Shown one piece after another: positions 54,060 through 63,551 of a stretch of 64,000 nt of DNA. The translations under genes and the position numbers were made by a program. The notes beneath the pieces were generated by a model that was given only the letters and a program-made list of their open reading frames with translations, was not told the DNA's origin and did not search any database. Positions within the stretch are counted from its first letter, which is position 1. Every line of letters begins with the position of its first letter. Where the stretch lies: the NCBI RefSeq assembly GCF_014193515.1, contig NZ_BLXX01000007.1, positions 124,001-188,000 on the forward strand, read 5' to 3'. The stretch is from Geomonas silvestris (GTDB lineage Bacteria; Desulfobacterota; Desulfuromonadia; Geobacterales; Geobacteraceae).

Positions 54060-55064
54060 TCACCGGGTGCCCCCCACCTGGATCTCGGCGTCGGCCGGCA
54101 TCCCCGGCTTGAGCTCGAGCCCCGGGTTTGCCAGGGTGACCTTGATCCGGTAGACGAGCTTCACCCTCTCCTTCTCGGTCTGCACGCTCTTGGGGGTGAA
54201 CTCCGCCTCGCTGGAGATGAAGCTCACCTGCCCGGGGTAGACCTTTCCGGGGTGGCTGTCGGTCGTGACCCGCACCGCCTGGCCGAGCTTCACCCGGCCG
54301 AGCTGGTTCTCGGGGATGTACCCCTTGAGCCAGCACTGGGAGGTGTCCCCGAGGGTGACGACCGGCGTCCCCGCCGCCACCTGTTCGCCGGGCTCGATCG
54401 ACTTGGAGAGGACCACCCCGCCGATCGGCGCGCGCAGGGTCGCCCAGTCGAGACGCTCCTGAGCGCTCGCCACCCGGGCGCGGGCCGCCGCCAGACGCGC
54501 CTGGGCCTGGTCGATCTGCTCGCGGCGGGGCCCCTTGCGCAGGAGGGCGAGCGCCTCGCGCCGCTCGCGCACGCCGGCCGCCGCCGAGTCGCTGGCCGCC
54601 AGGGCCGCGTCGAGTTCGCGCTTGGGGATCACTTCCTTGCCAAAGAGGACCTTGTCGCGCTGGTAATCGGTGGCGAGCCGCTTCGCCTCGGCTTCGGCGC
54701 GGGCCAAAAGCGCCTCGCCCTGCGCCAGCTCCTCGCGGCGGGAACCCGCCTTGAGTTCGGCAAGGGCCGCTGCCGCGGCGGCCTCTTCACCGCGGGCCGC
54801 CTCGAGCGCCTGGGTGAGTTCCGCCGCATCGAGCCGGGCCACCAGGTCTCCCTGGCGTACCAGGGCACCCTCGTCCACCAGGCGCTGGGTCACCCGGCCG
54901 GGGACCTGGAAACTCACCTGCACCTCGGTGAGTTCGATGTTGCCGGAGATGCGCAGCACCCCCTCCGGCCCGCGCGAACCGCCGCGGCGCAGGTAAAGGA
55001 TCGCGGCGATTGCGACCGCGATGACGACTCCGACCAGGACTGCTTTTTTCACGGCCACCTCCAT
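54060..55064 (-). CDS. HlyD/YbhG-family periplasmic adaptor
   Basis: 334 residues. N-terminal helix (KKAVLVGVVIAVAIAAILYL), lipoyl half (GNIELTEVQVSFQVPGRVTQ), a long coiled coil rich in Ala, Arg and Glu (about 65-190: LEAARGEEAAAAAALAELKA...REQIDQAQARLAAARARVAS), second lipoyl half (WATLRAPIGGVVLSKSIEPG) and beta-barrel domain. It should couple the ABC exporter to the outer membrane. Start 55064 follows GAGGAAA. First gene of the seven-gene exporter-kinase operon. Confidence 0.92.
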   Translation of the reverse strand: MEVAVKKAVLVGVVIAVAIAAILYLRRGGSRGPEGVLRISGNIELTEVQVSFQVPGRVTQRLVDEGALVRQGDLVARLDAAELTQALEAARGEEAAAAAALAELKAGSRREELAQGEALLARAEAEAKRLATDYQRDKVLFGKEVIPKRELDAALAASDSAAAGVRERREALALLRKGPRREQIDQAQARLAAARARVASAQERLDWATLRAPIGGVVLSKSIEPGEQVAAGTPVVTLGDTSQCWLKGYIPENQLGRVKLGQAVRVTTDSHPGKVYPGQVSFISSEAEFTPKSVQTEKERVKLVYRIKVTLANPGLELKPGMPADAEIQVGGTR

Positions 55065-55173
55065 TTTCCTCACTCTTATAGCACCAGTTCGGGATTTTTG
55101 GAACGCTCTATGCTCTTTAATACGGGCATGCGCCACCAGGCAGCATCATGCCGCAGCGTAAGGGGGGGAACTT

Positions 55174-55749
55174 ATGAGGAAAACGGTCCTGTGCATACAT
55201 GACGAACAGCTCCTCGGGAGCCTAAAAAAGAGGCTGAAGGATCAGGGATGTGCTGAAATAATAGTCCCGGCGAGCCTCGAGGAACTCTTGGCCCATGCCC
55301 TGGCGAACCGTCCCGAGGTGATCGTCGTGGAATACGCGGCCGGCGAGCCGGCAACCGGCGCCACCGTGAAGAAGCTCTGGGATCAGCTGGGGGTCCCGAT
55401 CGTCATGCTCGCGGAGAGCGGCGAGATCGAGGCGGTGGAGCGCTGGGGCGAAGGGGTGCTCTCCACCATCCTCGCCAAGCCGGTGCGCGAGGACGAGCTG
55501 ATGGCGGCTCTCAGGCTCTCGGTTGCCGCCGCGCGCCGCGTCGAGGAGCTCAAGGAGGAGATCAGCTCTCTTAAGGAGAGCATCGAGACCAGGAAGGTGG
55601 TCGAGAAGGCCAAGGGGCGCCTCATGGAGCGCGACCGGTTGAGCGAGGCGGAGGCCTTCCGCCGGATGCAGCGGCTCGCCATGGACCGCAGGATCTCCAT
55701 GCGCCAGCTGGCCGAGGCGATCCTCTTGACCGACCGGATCGGCGGCTGA
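55174..55749 (+). CDS. ANTAR-domain response regulator with non-canonical receiver
   Basis: 191 residues. Residues 1-115 look like a receiver (KTVLCIHDEQLLGSLKKRLK, PIVMLAES, LAKPVRE) but the phosphoacceptor strand reads EVIVVEYAAGE, with Glu where Asp is expected, and the usual Thr/Ser is Ala. After a coiled coil (VEELKEEISSLKESIETRKV) comes an ANTAR RNA-binding domain (VVEKAKGRLMERDRLSEAEA, FRRMQRLAMDRRISMRQLAE). ANTAR proteins prevent transcription termination at paired hairpins. The Glu may make it constitutively active. AGGGGGG precedes the ATG. Confidence 0.85.
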   Translation: MRKTVLCIHDEQLLGSLKKRLKDQGCAEIIVPASLEELLAHALANRPEVIVVEYAAGEPATGATVKKLWDQLGVPIVMLAESGEIEAVERWGEGVLSTILAKPVREDELMAALRLSVAAARRVEELKEEISSLKESIETRKVVEKAKGRLMERDRLSEAEAFRRMQRLAMDRRISMRQLAEAILLTDRIGG

Positions 55750-55776
55750 ACCGGAAGCTTTCCGGAAAATAAGCAG

Positions 55777-55805
55777 TTGACACAGGCAAGGGGAATCCTT
55801 ATATT
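55777..55805 (+). promoter_or_regulatory. Sigma-70 promoter of the Mn-riboswitch operon
   Basis: TTGACA at 55777-55782, exactly 17 bp, and TATATT at 55800-55805. Transcription should start near 55812, at the 5' edge of the riboswitch. Confidence 0.8.
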
Positions 55806-55810
55806 TCTAG

Positions 55811-55917
55811 GCAAGTAGAGGGGAGTAGCTATCGGCCTGAAAAGAGCCGACCCGCAGTTCGTCAGGACGGCCGATGAGGCCCGGACCGCGGGGCATGACG
55901 AGAGTCAACGCAAGCAA
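55811..55917 (+). ncRNA. yybP-ykoY (manganese) riboswitch
   Basis: The leader contains AGGGGAGTAGC, CGTCAGGACGGCCGATGAGG and GGGGCATGACGAGAGTCAAC, the conserved parts of the yybP-ykoY class by memory of its consensus. It lies between a sigma-70 promoter and an intrinsic terminator and upstream of htpX and a TerC/Alx-type gene. In other bacteria Mn2+ binding to this RNA turns on Mn exporters, including Alx. By analogy Mn2+ should favour readthrough here. Confidence 0.82.
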
Positions 55918-55962
55918 GACCTTTACCCAGCGCGCAACAGCGCCCGGGTGAAGGTCTTTTTT
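55918..55962 (+). terminator. Riboswitch-controlled intrinsic terminator
   Basis: GACCTTTACCC at 55918-55928 pairs with GGGTGAAGGTC (to 55955), with inner GCGC/GCGC pairing, followed by TTTTTT. It lies before htpX and is the probable expression platform. Confidence 0.85.
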
Positions 55963-56004
55963 ATTTGCCGCGGGCGATTTAGAATCAGCTAAGGAGGTAC
56001 CACC

Positions 56005-56850
56005 ATGAACCGCTTCAAGACCACTCTGCTTCTCACCTCGCTCACCCTGCTCATGGTCGCCATGGGGAGCGCCATCGGCGGCCGCGGGGGGATGTACATC
56101 GCCTTCATCATGGCCCTGGGGATGAACGTCTTCTCCTACTGGTTCTCGGACAAGATCGTCCTCAGCATGTACGGCGCCCAGGAGATCGGCGAGCAGGACC
56201 ACCCGGCCTTCTACGGCATGATCCGGCGCCTGGCGATCCAGGCCCAGCTCCCGATGCCCAAGGTCTACATCATCCCCTCCGAGAGCCCGAACGCCTTCGC
56301 CACCGGCCGCAACCCGGAACACGCAGCGGTGGCCGCCACCGAGGGGATCCTGCGCATCCTGACCCCGGAAGAGCTGGAGGGGGTCATGGCGCACGAACTC
56401 GGCCACGTCATGAACCGCGACATCCTGATCTCGACCATCGCCGCGACCATCGCGGGGGCCATCTCGATGCTCGGAAACATGCTGCAGTGGGCCGCCATCT
56501 TCGGCAACAGAAGCTCGGACGACGAAGAGGGGGGCGGGCTCTTGGGCGGGCTCGCCATGGCCATCATCGCGCCGATCGCCGCCATGCTGATCCAGCTTGC
56601 GGTCTCCCGCTCCCGCGAGTACCTGGCGGACGAGACCGGCGCCCGGATCTGCGGCCGACCGCTCGCCCTGGCGAGCGCGCTGAGAAAACTGCACAGCGCC
56701 TCGCAGATGCTCCCGATGCAGGAGGCACGGCCGGCCACGGCGCACCTCTTCATCGTGAACCCGCTCACGGCAGGGGGGCTCATGCAGCTCTTCTCGACCC
56801 ACCCCCCCATGGAGGATCGGATCGCGCGCCTCGAACAGATGGCCCGCTAA
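56005..56850 (+). CDS. htpX: HtpX-family membrane zinc metalloprotease
   Basis: 281 residues. Two N-terminal helices ([20 protein letters not shown] and [19 protein letters not shown]), the zinc motif HELGH in [17 protein letters not shown], two more helices, and the third ligand region [13 protein letters not shown]. HtpX degrades misfolded inner-membrane proteins with FtsH. TAAGGAGGTACC precedes the ATG. It is the first gene behind the manganese riboswitch; manganese control of htpX has been seen in other bacteria. Confidence 0.94.
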   Translation: MNRFKTTLLLTSLTLLMVAMGSAIGGRGGMYIAFIMALGMNVFSYWFSDKIVLSMYGAQEIGEQDHPAFYGMIRRLAIQAQLPMPKVYIIPSESPNAFATGRNPEHAAVAATEGILRILTPEELEGVMAHELGHVMNRDILISTIAATIAGAISMLGNMLQWAAIFGNRSSDDEEGGGLLGGLAMAIIAPIAAMLIQLAVSRSREYLADETGARICGRPLALASALRKLHSASQMLPMQEARPATAHLFIVNPLTAGGLMQLFSTHPPMEDRIARLEQMAR

Positions 56851-56871
56851 CACCGGAAAGGGAGCGCACCG

Positions 56872-57807
56872 ATGTCCGCCCAAGAGACGATGTGGCTGGT
56901 CTTTGCCCTGATGATCGGGGTGATGTTCCTGGCCGACCTGTGGCTTTTCAACCGCAACAGTCACGAGATACGCTTCCGCGAGGCCCTGACCTGGACCCTG
57001 GTCTGGGTGGGTCTCGCACTCGCCTTCAACGGCGGGATCTGGTACTTCCTGGGGCACGACAAGGCGCTTGAGTTCCTGGCGGGGTACCTGATCGAGGAGT
57101 CGCTCTCGGTCGACAACCTGTTCGTCTTCATCATGATCTTCGCCTTCTTCAAGGTCTCCCGGGCCCAGCAGCCGAAGATCCTCAAGTGGGGGATCATCGG
57201 CGCCCTGGTACTGCGGGGGATCTTCATCGTGGTGGGGATCGGCCTCATAGAGCGCTTCCACTGGATGATCTACCTGTTCGGGGTGGTGCTTTGCTACACC
57301 GGACTCAAGATGGCCTTCAAGCCCGAGGAGCAGGTGGAACCGGAGAAGAGCCTGGTGGTGCGGCTTTTGCGCCGGGTCATGCCGATCACCCGGAAGCAGC
57401 ACGGCGATCGTTTCTTCGTGAAGCGGCGCGGCGTGTGGGCGGCGACGCCGCTTTTGCTCACCCTGGTCGTCGTGGAGACGAGCGATCTGATCTTCGCCAT
57501 CGACTCGATCCCCGCGGTCCTCGCGGTGACCCGGGACCCCTTCATCGTGTACAGCTCGAACGTCTTCGCCATCATGGGGCTGCGCTCCCTGTACTACCTC
57601 CTGGCCCACGTCATGGAGATGTTCCGCTACCTTAAGTTCGGCGTCTCCCTGATCCTCGCCTTCGTGGGGGCCAAGATGCTGTTGACCGACCTGGTGGAGA
57701 TCCCGCTGGCGCTCTCCTTGGGGGTGATCGTCGGGACGCTGGCCGTAGCGATCCTGGTTTCGGTTGTGGCGGGTAAGGCAGGGGATAAGGCAGGGACCGG
57801 GGACTAG
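56872..57807 (+). CDS. alx: TerC/Alx-family membrane protein, probable Mn2+ exporter
   Basis: 311 residues with nine or so membrane helices. TerC features: ALAFNGGIWYFLGHDKALEF, the acidic motif IEESLSVDNLFVFIMIFAFF, and the second one VVETSDLIFAIDSIPAVLAV, whose Glu and Asp residues bind metal. E. coli Alx exports Mn2+ and is controlled by the same riboswitch class. It begins 21 bp after htpX with GGAAAGGGAGCG upstream, so both genes are co-transcribed. Gene name by similarity only. Confidence 0.88.
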   Translation: MSAQETMWLVFALMIGVMFLADLWLFNRNSHEIRFREALTWTLVWVGLALAFNGGIWYFLGHDKALEFLAGYLIEESLSVDNLFVFIMIFAFFKVSRAQQPKILKWGIIGALVLRGIFIVVGIGLIERFHWMIYLFGVVLCYTGLKMAFKPEEQVEPEKSLVVRLLRRVMPITRKQHGDRFFVKRRGVWAATPLLLTLVVVETSDLIFAIDSIPAVLAVTRDPFIVYSSNVFAIMGLRSLYYLLAHVMEMFRYLKFGVSLILAFVGAKMLLTDLVEIPLALSLGVIVGTLAVAILVSVVAGKAGDKAGTGD

Positions 57808-57887
57808 AGACTTGAAGTGAGGCAGGGGCTCGGACTGGTGGGGCGGGACGAAAGGCAGGGACTGGAGGCTGGGGACTATCTGCGTAA

Positions 57888-57923
57888 AACGGGCACCTGA
57901 CCCTTCGGTCGGTGCCCGTTTTT
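57888..57923. terminator. Bidirectional intrinsic terminator
   Basis: AACGGGCACC and GGTGCCCGTT pair, with GACC/GGTC inside around a CTTC loop, followed by TTTTT on the plus strand and TTTTACG on the minus strand. It separates the convergent alx and CorC/HlyC-family genes. Confidence 0.85.
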
Positions 57924-57950
57924 CTTTGGCTGACGCTTTGCCGCACCCCG

Positions 57951-59267
57951 CTACTCGACCGGGGCCTCGGGCTCGTTTTTGGTGATCTTCACCTGGGAGA
58001 TGGCGGTGCGGGTCACCTCGACACAGGTGAGGGTGAACCCCTGGAGTTCGATGCTCTCGCCCTGCTCGGGGAAGCGTCCCAGACGGTCCAGGATGAGCCC
58101 CGCCAGGGTATCGAAGGGGAGATCGTCCCCCAGTTCCATCTCGAGGAGGTCCTCCAGGTCGGAGACGGAGATGAGGGCATCCACCAGGTAACTGCCGTCC
58201 GCCAGCACCTGCACGGTGCTCGGCTCTCCCACGTCGTGCTCGTCCTCGATCTCGCCTACGAGCTCCTCCAGGAGGTCTTCGGTGGTGACGATCCCGGAGA
58301 TCCCGCCGTACTCGTCGACCACGAAGGCCATGTGCACCCGGGTCTTCTGCATCTCCTTCAAGAGTTCGCTCACCTTCTTCCCCTCGGGGACGAAGAACGG
58401 GGGGCGCACGATGGAACGGATGTCGAAATCGGGCTCGCGCACCATGCGCCCCAAGAGGTCCTTGCCGTGGATGAACCCGACGGTCTCCTCGATGCTCCCC
58501 AGGTAGACCGGGTAGCGCGAGTACATGTTGTCCAGCACCCCGTTTAAGATCTCCTCCTTGGGGAGGCTCAGGTCGAAGGCGACCACCCGGGTCCGGGGGA
58601 CCATCACCTCGCGCACGGCGGTGTGGGTGAAGTCGAAGATGTTGTCGATGAAGGTGTGCTCGGTCTCGGAGAAGATGCCGCTTTCGTGCCCCTCGGCCAC
58701 GATGTGCTGCACCTCCTCGCGGGTCATGAAGGCCCGGCCCTCCCCCTGGATGCGCAAAAGGGTAAGCACGGCCTTGCTGGAATAGGTCAAGAGCGCCACG
58801 AGGACGGAGGCCACCCGGGCCAGGAAGTTCACCACCGGGGCGACCCTGAGCGAGAGGGTGTCGGCGTACTGGAGCCCCAGGGTCTTGGGGACCAGCTCGC
58901 CCACGATGAGCAGGAGGTAGGAGATGGTGGCGACCACGACGGAGAGCGAGAGCGGCTCGGCGGCGTTTCGGATCACCGCGAACTGCGAGTGCTGCAAAAG
59001 AGGGCGCAGGTAATCGACGGCGATGACGCCACCGACCGCGGAGGCGGTGGAGCCGACCACGGTCATGCCGATCTGCACGATGGCGAGCAGGCGATGGGGG
59101 TCCTTCTGCAGCCCGTCGACGATGACCGCGCGGTAGTCCCCCTGGTTCACCAACTGGGCGATCCTGCTTTTTCTGACGGAGATGATGGCGAATTCGGAAC
59201 AGGCGAAGAAGCCGTTGACGACGATGAGGACGCAGACCAGCAAAAGCTCGAGGAAAACGGTATCCAA
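57951..59267 (-). CDS. CorC/HlyC-family (CNNM-type) protein with CBS domains
   Basis: 438 residues. DUF21 membrane domain with four helices ([20 protein letters not shown], ...[34 protein letters not shown]), paired CBS domains (about 215-340, [20 protein letters not shown] and [20 protein letters not shown]) and a C-terminal CorC_HlyC domain. CNNM-type proteins transport or regulate Mg2+ and perhaps Co2+. I place the start at TTG 59267, five bases after GGGAGGAG; the ATG at 59291 lacks a ribosome site. Confidence 0.9.
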   Translation of the reverse strand: MDTVFLELLLVCVLIVVNGFFACSEFAIISVRKSRIAQLVNQGDYRAVIVDGLQKDPHRLLAIVQIGMTVVGSTASAVGGVIAVDYLRPLLQHSQFAVIRNAAEPLSLSVVVATISYLLLIVGELVPKTLGLQYADTLSLRVAPVVNFLARVASVLVALLTYSSKAVLTLLRIQGEGRAFMTREEVQHIVAEGHESGIFSETEHTFIDNIFDFTHTAVREVMVPRTRVVAFDLSLPKEEILNGVLDNMYSRYPVYLGSIEETVGFIHGKDLLGRMVREPDFDIRSIVRPPFFVPEGKKVSELLKEMQKTRVHMAFVVDEYGGISGIVTTEDLLEELVGEIEDEHDVGEPSTVQVLADGSYLVDALISVSDLEDLLEMELGDDLPFDTLAGLILDRLGRFPEQGESIELQGFTLTCVEVTRTAISQVKITKNEPEAPVE

Positions 59268-59433
59268 CTCTCCTCCCGGGAAGGGTGTCATGACAGTAGC
59301 GGCGCCGGCTCTGCGGCGTCCACGCCGGCTGGAAACCGGGTGTTTTTACGGCGTTTCATTTTCACCGTTAAATGATTTTCTGTCAAACCTTTTGTGGGGT
59401 TGCGGCGCAACAGGGCCCGGCGCACCGCCGCCC

Positions 59434-59934
59434 TCACTTGCCGATCTTGAAGGAGAGCAGGAAGCGCTCCCCCTCGCACTGGAAGGGGATTACCAGGGTC
59501 CCCGCCTGGGAGATGCTCTCCAGGTTGTAGTCGCTGCCGTAGATGACCGTGGGGGTGGAGAGGTTGAGGTCGCTCCCCTTGGGAGAGAAGATGTGCTTCA
59601 CGTCGCCTCCCACCATGTTGGCCATCTCGCCCATGGCGTCGTTCACATCCTCGTCGATATCGGCGACCTCCATGCCGAGCATGTTGGAGGCGACCTTCAG
59701 GGCGAGCGCCTTGGGGCAGTGCAGCGCCAAGAGCCCGGTGTAGCTCCCCGCGAGCCCGACCATGCTGGTGAGTGTCTCATGAAAGCTGGTGACCGGCTCG
59801 GTCAGGGGGTACTGGTCAACCACATCAAGCATCACCATGGTGGAGAAGACACCTTTGGTGATCTCCGCGATTTTCAAGCGAACCTCGTCCTCCGTCAGGT
59901 TCACCGCGCTCAAGACTTCTGCTTCCAACCCCAT
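59434..59934 (-). CDS. cheX: CheX-like chemotaxis phosphatase
   Basis: 166 residues of the CheC/CheX family: NAMGEMANMVGGDVKHIF-like helix here reading NDAMGEMANMVGGDVKHIFS, with the ExxN catalytic pair (Glu and Asn of EMAN), and the strand-rich end TLVIPFQCEGERFLLSFKIG. CheX dephosphorylates CheY-P. No other chemotaxis gene adjoins it, so it may serve a distant system. AGGAGGCTC lies upstream of the start. Confidence 0.82.
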   Translation of the reverse strand: MGLEAEVLSAVNLTEDEVRLKIAEITKGVFSTMVMLDVVDQYPLTEPVTSFHETLTSMVGLAGSYTGLLALHCPKALALKVASNMLGMEVADIDEDVNDAMGEMANMVGGDVKHIFSPKGSDLNLSTPTVIYGSDYNLESISQAGTLVIPFQCEGERFLLSFKIGK

Positions 59935-60089
59935 CTGAGAGCCTCCTGTAAGTTAATGAAGTGTAGTCTACCCAGTTTTGCCGGAAAAAAAAGACGGGGT
60001 GAAAAAAAAGAGGGCGGCTGACGGCAAATCGCCCCCTGTCCTCGTTTTTTTCAAGGGTTCATCCGGGATTTACGAGAAGGCGTCCAATG

Positions 60090-60215
60090 AGGCTCCCTCT
60101 CCCCTTGCGGGAGAGGGGAAGGGTGAGGGGGAAGGCGCCACCTCATTGCATATGGCAGCTTCACCCACCCCCCTACCCCCTCCCGTCAAGGGAGGGGGGA
60201 AGGCGGTCTTCCCGA
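60090..60215. repeat. CTCTCCCC/GGGAGAGG palindromic intergenic repeat
   Basis: CCCTCTCCCCTTGCGGGAGA and following GGGGAAGGGTGAGGGGG, then CACCCACCCCCCTACCCCCT and CCCGTCAAGGGAGGGGG. The two parts are inverted and could form hairpins. Such G/C-rich repeats occur between genes in many bacteria. No gene in 59935-60338. Confidence 0.65.
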
Positions 60216-60338
60216 AACTGTCGGAAGAACCTTTGCGAAGCGGGGGACGTGCGGGGCTTTCTTGAGCGCTGGGTGGGAGGGCTTCTGGTCTTCGGAGTTT
60301 GCCGGAAGAGGGACGACACCGGTCGCCGGCGCCGCGGT

Positions 60339-61541
60339 TCAGCTTACCGCGGACTCGCCGCGGGCGAGGGAGAGGCAGAAGGAGCCGATGTGGGAGAGTT
60401 CGCGCTGCAGGAGTTCCTCGACGCGGTCGGTCACCTCGGCGAGCTGCCGGCCGCGGGCCAGCATGAGCTGGGCGTTCGCCATGAGCGGCCGGTCCACCGG
60501 GTCGCCGATCTGGCTCAAAAGGAGCACGTAGGCTCCGCTCACCCCGTCCACCTTCTGGCAGATCTCGCGGGCCAAACGGTGCGCCAGGATGCTGTAGATC
60601 TTACCCACGTGGCTCATCGGGTTCTTGCCGGCCGCGGCCTCGGTGCCGATAGGGCGCCCGATGGGTATGAGACCGTTCACCCGGTTGCCGCGCCCCACCT
60701 GCCCGGAGTCGGCGTCCTCGGCCGAGGTCCCCAGGAGCGAGAGGTAGACCCCTCCCAGCCCCCTCCCCTGCTGGTCCAGGGTGTTGAAGTGCAGGGTGAC
60801 CCGCCCGAAGCCGCCGCGCTCGGCCATGAAGCGGTACATCTCGGCACGGACCAGCTCCTTGCGGGCGAAGTACTCGGCCTCGGAGCCGATGCGCCCGGCC
60901 AGAAGCGGCATCGCCACGGTGAGGTCGAGCTCGTCGCGAAAACGGAGCCCCATCACCTTGACGTCCTCGCCGGTCTCGGGGAAGCGCTCCTTGAAGGAGA
61001 CGGCGTTCAGCTCCTGCTCGAGGGCGAGCACGGCCTGCTCGGTGGGGCTCAAGGGGTAGTAGCCGACGGCCGCCGAGGTGTCGTTGGCGCCGCGCACCGC
61101 ACCGGGGCGCACGAAGATGTCGGTTAACTCCTGGGAGCCCGGAGCGAGCTTGAAGCGGATCCTCAGGTGCCGGTCCGGGTCGACGCCGCGCAGGTGCTGG
61201 CGGAACCAGTCCCGGACCGCCTTCTGGGCTATCTGCTCCACCGGGATGTTCTTCCCCTGGAAGGAGAAGGTGGCCCGGTCCCCGACGGTGAGTTCCATCG
61301 GCTCGAGCACCTCGCCGCCGCCAAACCCCCTGCTGACCCGGCCCGCCGCCAAAAGCCCCTTGTCGATGTTGTGGTGCAGGATGGTGCCGAACTCCTTCAG
61401 GTAGGCCTGGGAGAGCGCCACCGAGATGGCCTCCATGACGCTGTCGCAGATCTGGTCCGGGTGCCCCACCCCCTTGCGCTCCACCATTTCCACGTTCTGT
61501 TCGGTGACGCTCCCGCCGGTATGCTGTTCCACGAGAATCAT
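60339..61541 (-). CDS. Archaeal-type methionine adenosyltransferase
   Basis: 400 residues matching the archaeal MAT family rather than bacterial MetK: VERKGVGHPDQICDSVMEAI, EFGTILHHNIDKGLLAAGRV, GANDTSAAVGYYPLSPTEQA, GEDVKVMGLRFRDELDLTVA, and SGAYVLLLSQIGDPVDRPLM. It forms S-adenosylmethionine from methionine and ATP. A second, bacterial MetK may exist elsewhere in the genome. It starts at ATG 61541 after AAAGGAGGC. It stands alone, with a repeat on each side. Gene transfer from archaea or an ancient paralogue are both possible. Confidence 0.92.
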   Translation of the reverse strand: MILVEQHTGGSVTEQNVEMVERKGVGHPDQICDSVMEAISVALSQAYLKEFGTILHHNIDKGLLAAGRVSRGFGGGEVLEPMELTVGDRATFSFQGKNIPVEQIAQKAVRDWFRQHLRGVDPDRHLRIRFKLAPGSQELTDIFVRPGAVRGANDTSAAVGYYPLSPTEQAVLALEQELNAVSFKERFPETGEDVKVMGLRFRDELDLTVAMPLLAGRIGSEAEYFARKELVRAEMYRFMAERGGFGRVTLHFNTLDQQGRGLGGVYLSLLGTSAEDADSGQVGRGNRVNGLIPIGRPIGTEAAAGKNPMSHVGKIYSILAHRLAREICQKVDGVSGAYVLLLSQIGDPVDRPLMANAQLMLARGRQLAEVTDRVEELLQRELSHIGSFCLSLARGESAVS

Positions 61542-61671
61542 GGAGCCTCCTTTGCCGCGGCACGGCGGGCCCCCGCGCCTGGCGCGGGCAGCCCCTGAAC
61601 AGTGTAGCCCTCAATGACCGGAGATCAATGAAAAGGGGAGGCTTGACCGCGACCATGAGGAGAGCCAGGGA

Positions 61672-61731
61672 GGTAAGTGACGTAAGGGACCTAAGGGACG
61701 GAAGGGACCAAGCTGACCTAGGGGACGAAGC
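61672..61731. repeat. AAGGGAC word repeat
   Basis: Words GTAAGTGACGTAAGGGACC, TAAGGGACGGAAGGGACC and TAGGGGACG in tandem, ending just before the fxsA stop. Same family as 39850-39884, 45217-45260 and 46449-46491. Confidence 0.65.
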
Positions 61732-61739
61732 GGTGGGCG

Positions 61740-62132
61740 TCAGTAGTGGCGGCGCACCAGGAAGCCGCCGCGCGCCAGGCGGGACTGGAGCCACAGGCCG
61801 AGCCAGAGCTTGATGAGCCTGCGGGTCGCGGGGATGAGGAAGAAGATGGCGATGAGGTCGGTGCAGAAACCGGGGAGGACGAGGAGGAGCCCACCCAAAA
61901 GGATGAGGGCGCCGTCCAGAAGCTGCGCGGCCGGAAGCCGCCCCTGGGCCAGCTCGCCGCGCACCTGGTCCAGGATGCGGAACCCCTGGCTGCGCACCAG
62001 AAAGGCTCCGGCGAGGCTCACGGCCAAGAGGAGCGCCGCGGTGGGGAGCCCCCCGATTGCCGAGCCGACCTTGATGATGAGGTAGATCTCGAGGACCGGG
62101 ACGGCGAGTAAGAGGAGGAATAGTTTAAACAT
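61740..62132 (-). CDS. fxsA: FxsA-family membrane protein
   Basis: 130 residues with about three helices: FLLLLAVPVLEIYLIIKVGS, ALLLAVSLAGAFLVRSQG and GALILLGGLLLVLPGFCTDL. GFCTDLIA and the PVLEIYLIIKVG start are family marks. E. coli FxsA influences F exclusion of phage T7; its molecular role is not settled. It lies 17 bp after the NtrC-type regulator gene on the same strand. Confidence 0.88.
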   Translation of the reverse strand: MFKLFLLLLAVPVLEIYLIIKVGSAIGGLPTAALLLAVSLAGAFLVRSQGFRILDQVRGELAQGRLPAAQLLDGALILLGGLLLVLPGFCTDLIAIFFLIPATRRLIKLWLGLWLQSRLARGGFLVRRHY

Positions 62133-62149
62133 GTTTGCGAAGCTTCCCG

Positions 62150-63526
<1,377 letters not shown>

Positions 63527-63551
63527 GGTCGGTCCCTGCGGTTTGCCGGCG

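Noticed and set aside
53298..55202. 634-codon plus-strand frame opposite the ATPase and adaptor genes
   Set aside because: Shadow of two well-supported minus-strand genes; no motif of its own.
55807..57609. 600-codon minus-strand open frame opposite htpX and alx
   Set aside because: Histidine-, glutamate- and glycine-rich shadow typical of high-GC antisense frames; the plus strand carries two clear families, a riboswitch and a terminator.
61542..61740. SAM riboswitch upstream of the MAT gene
   Set aside because: The leader is short and GC-rich with none of the SAM-I, SAM-II or SAH conserved blocks.
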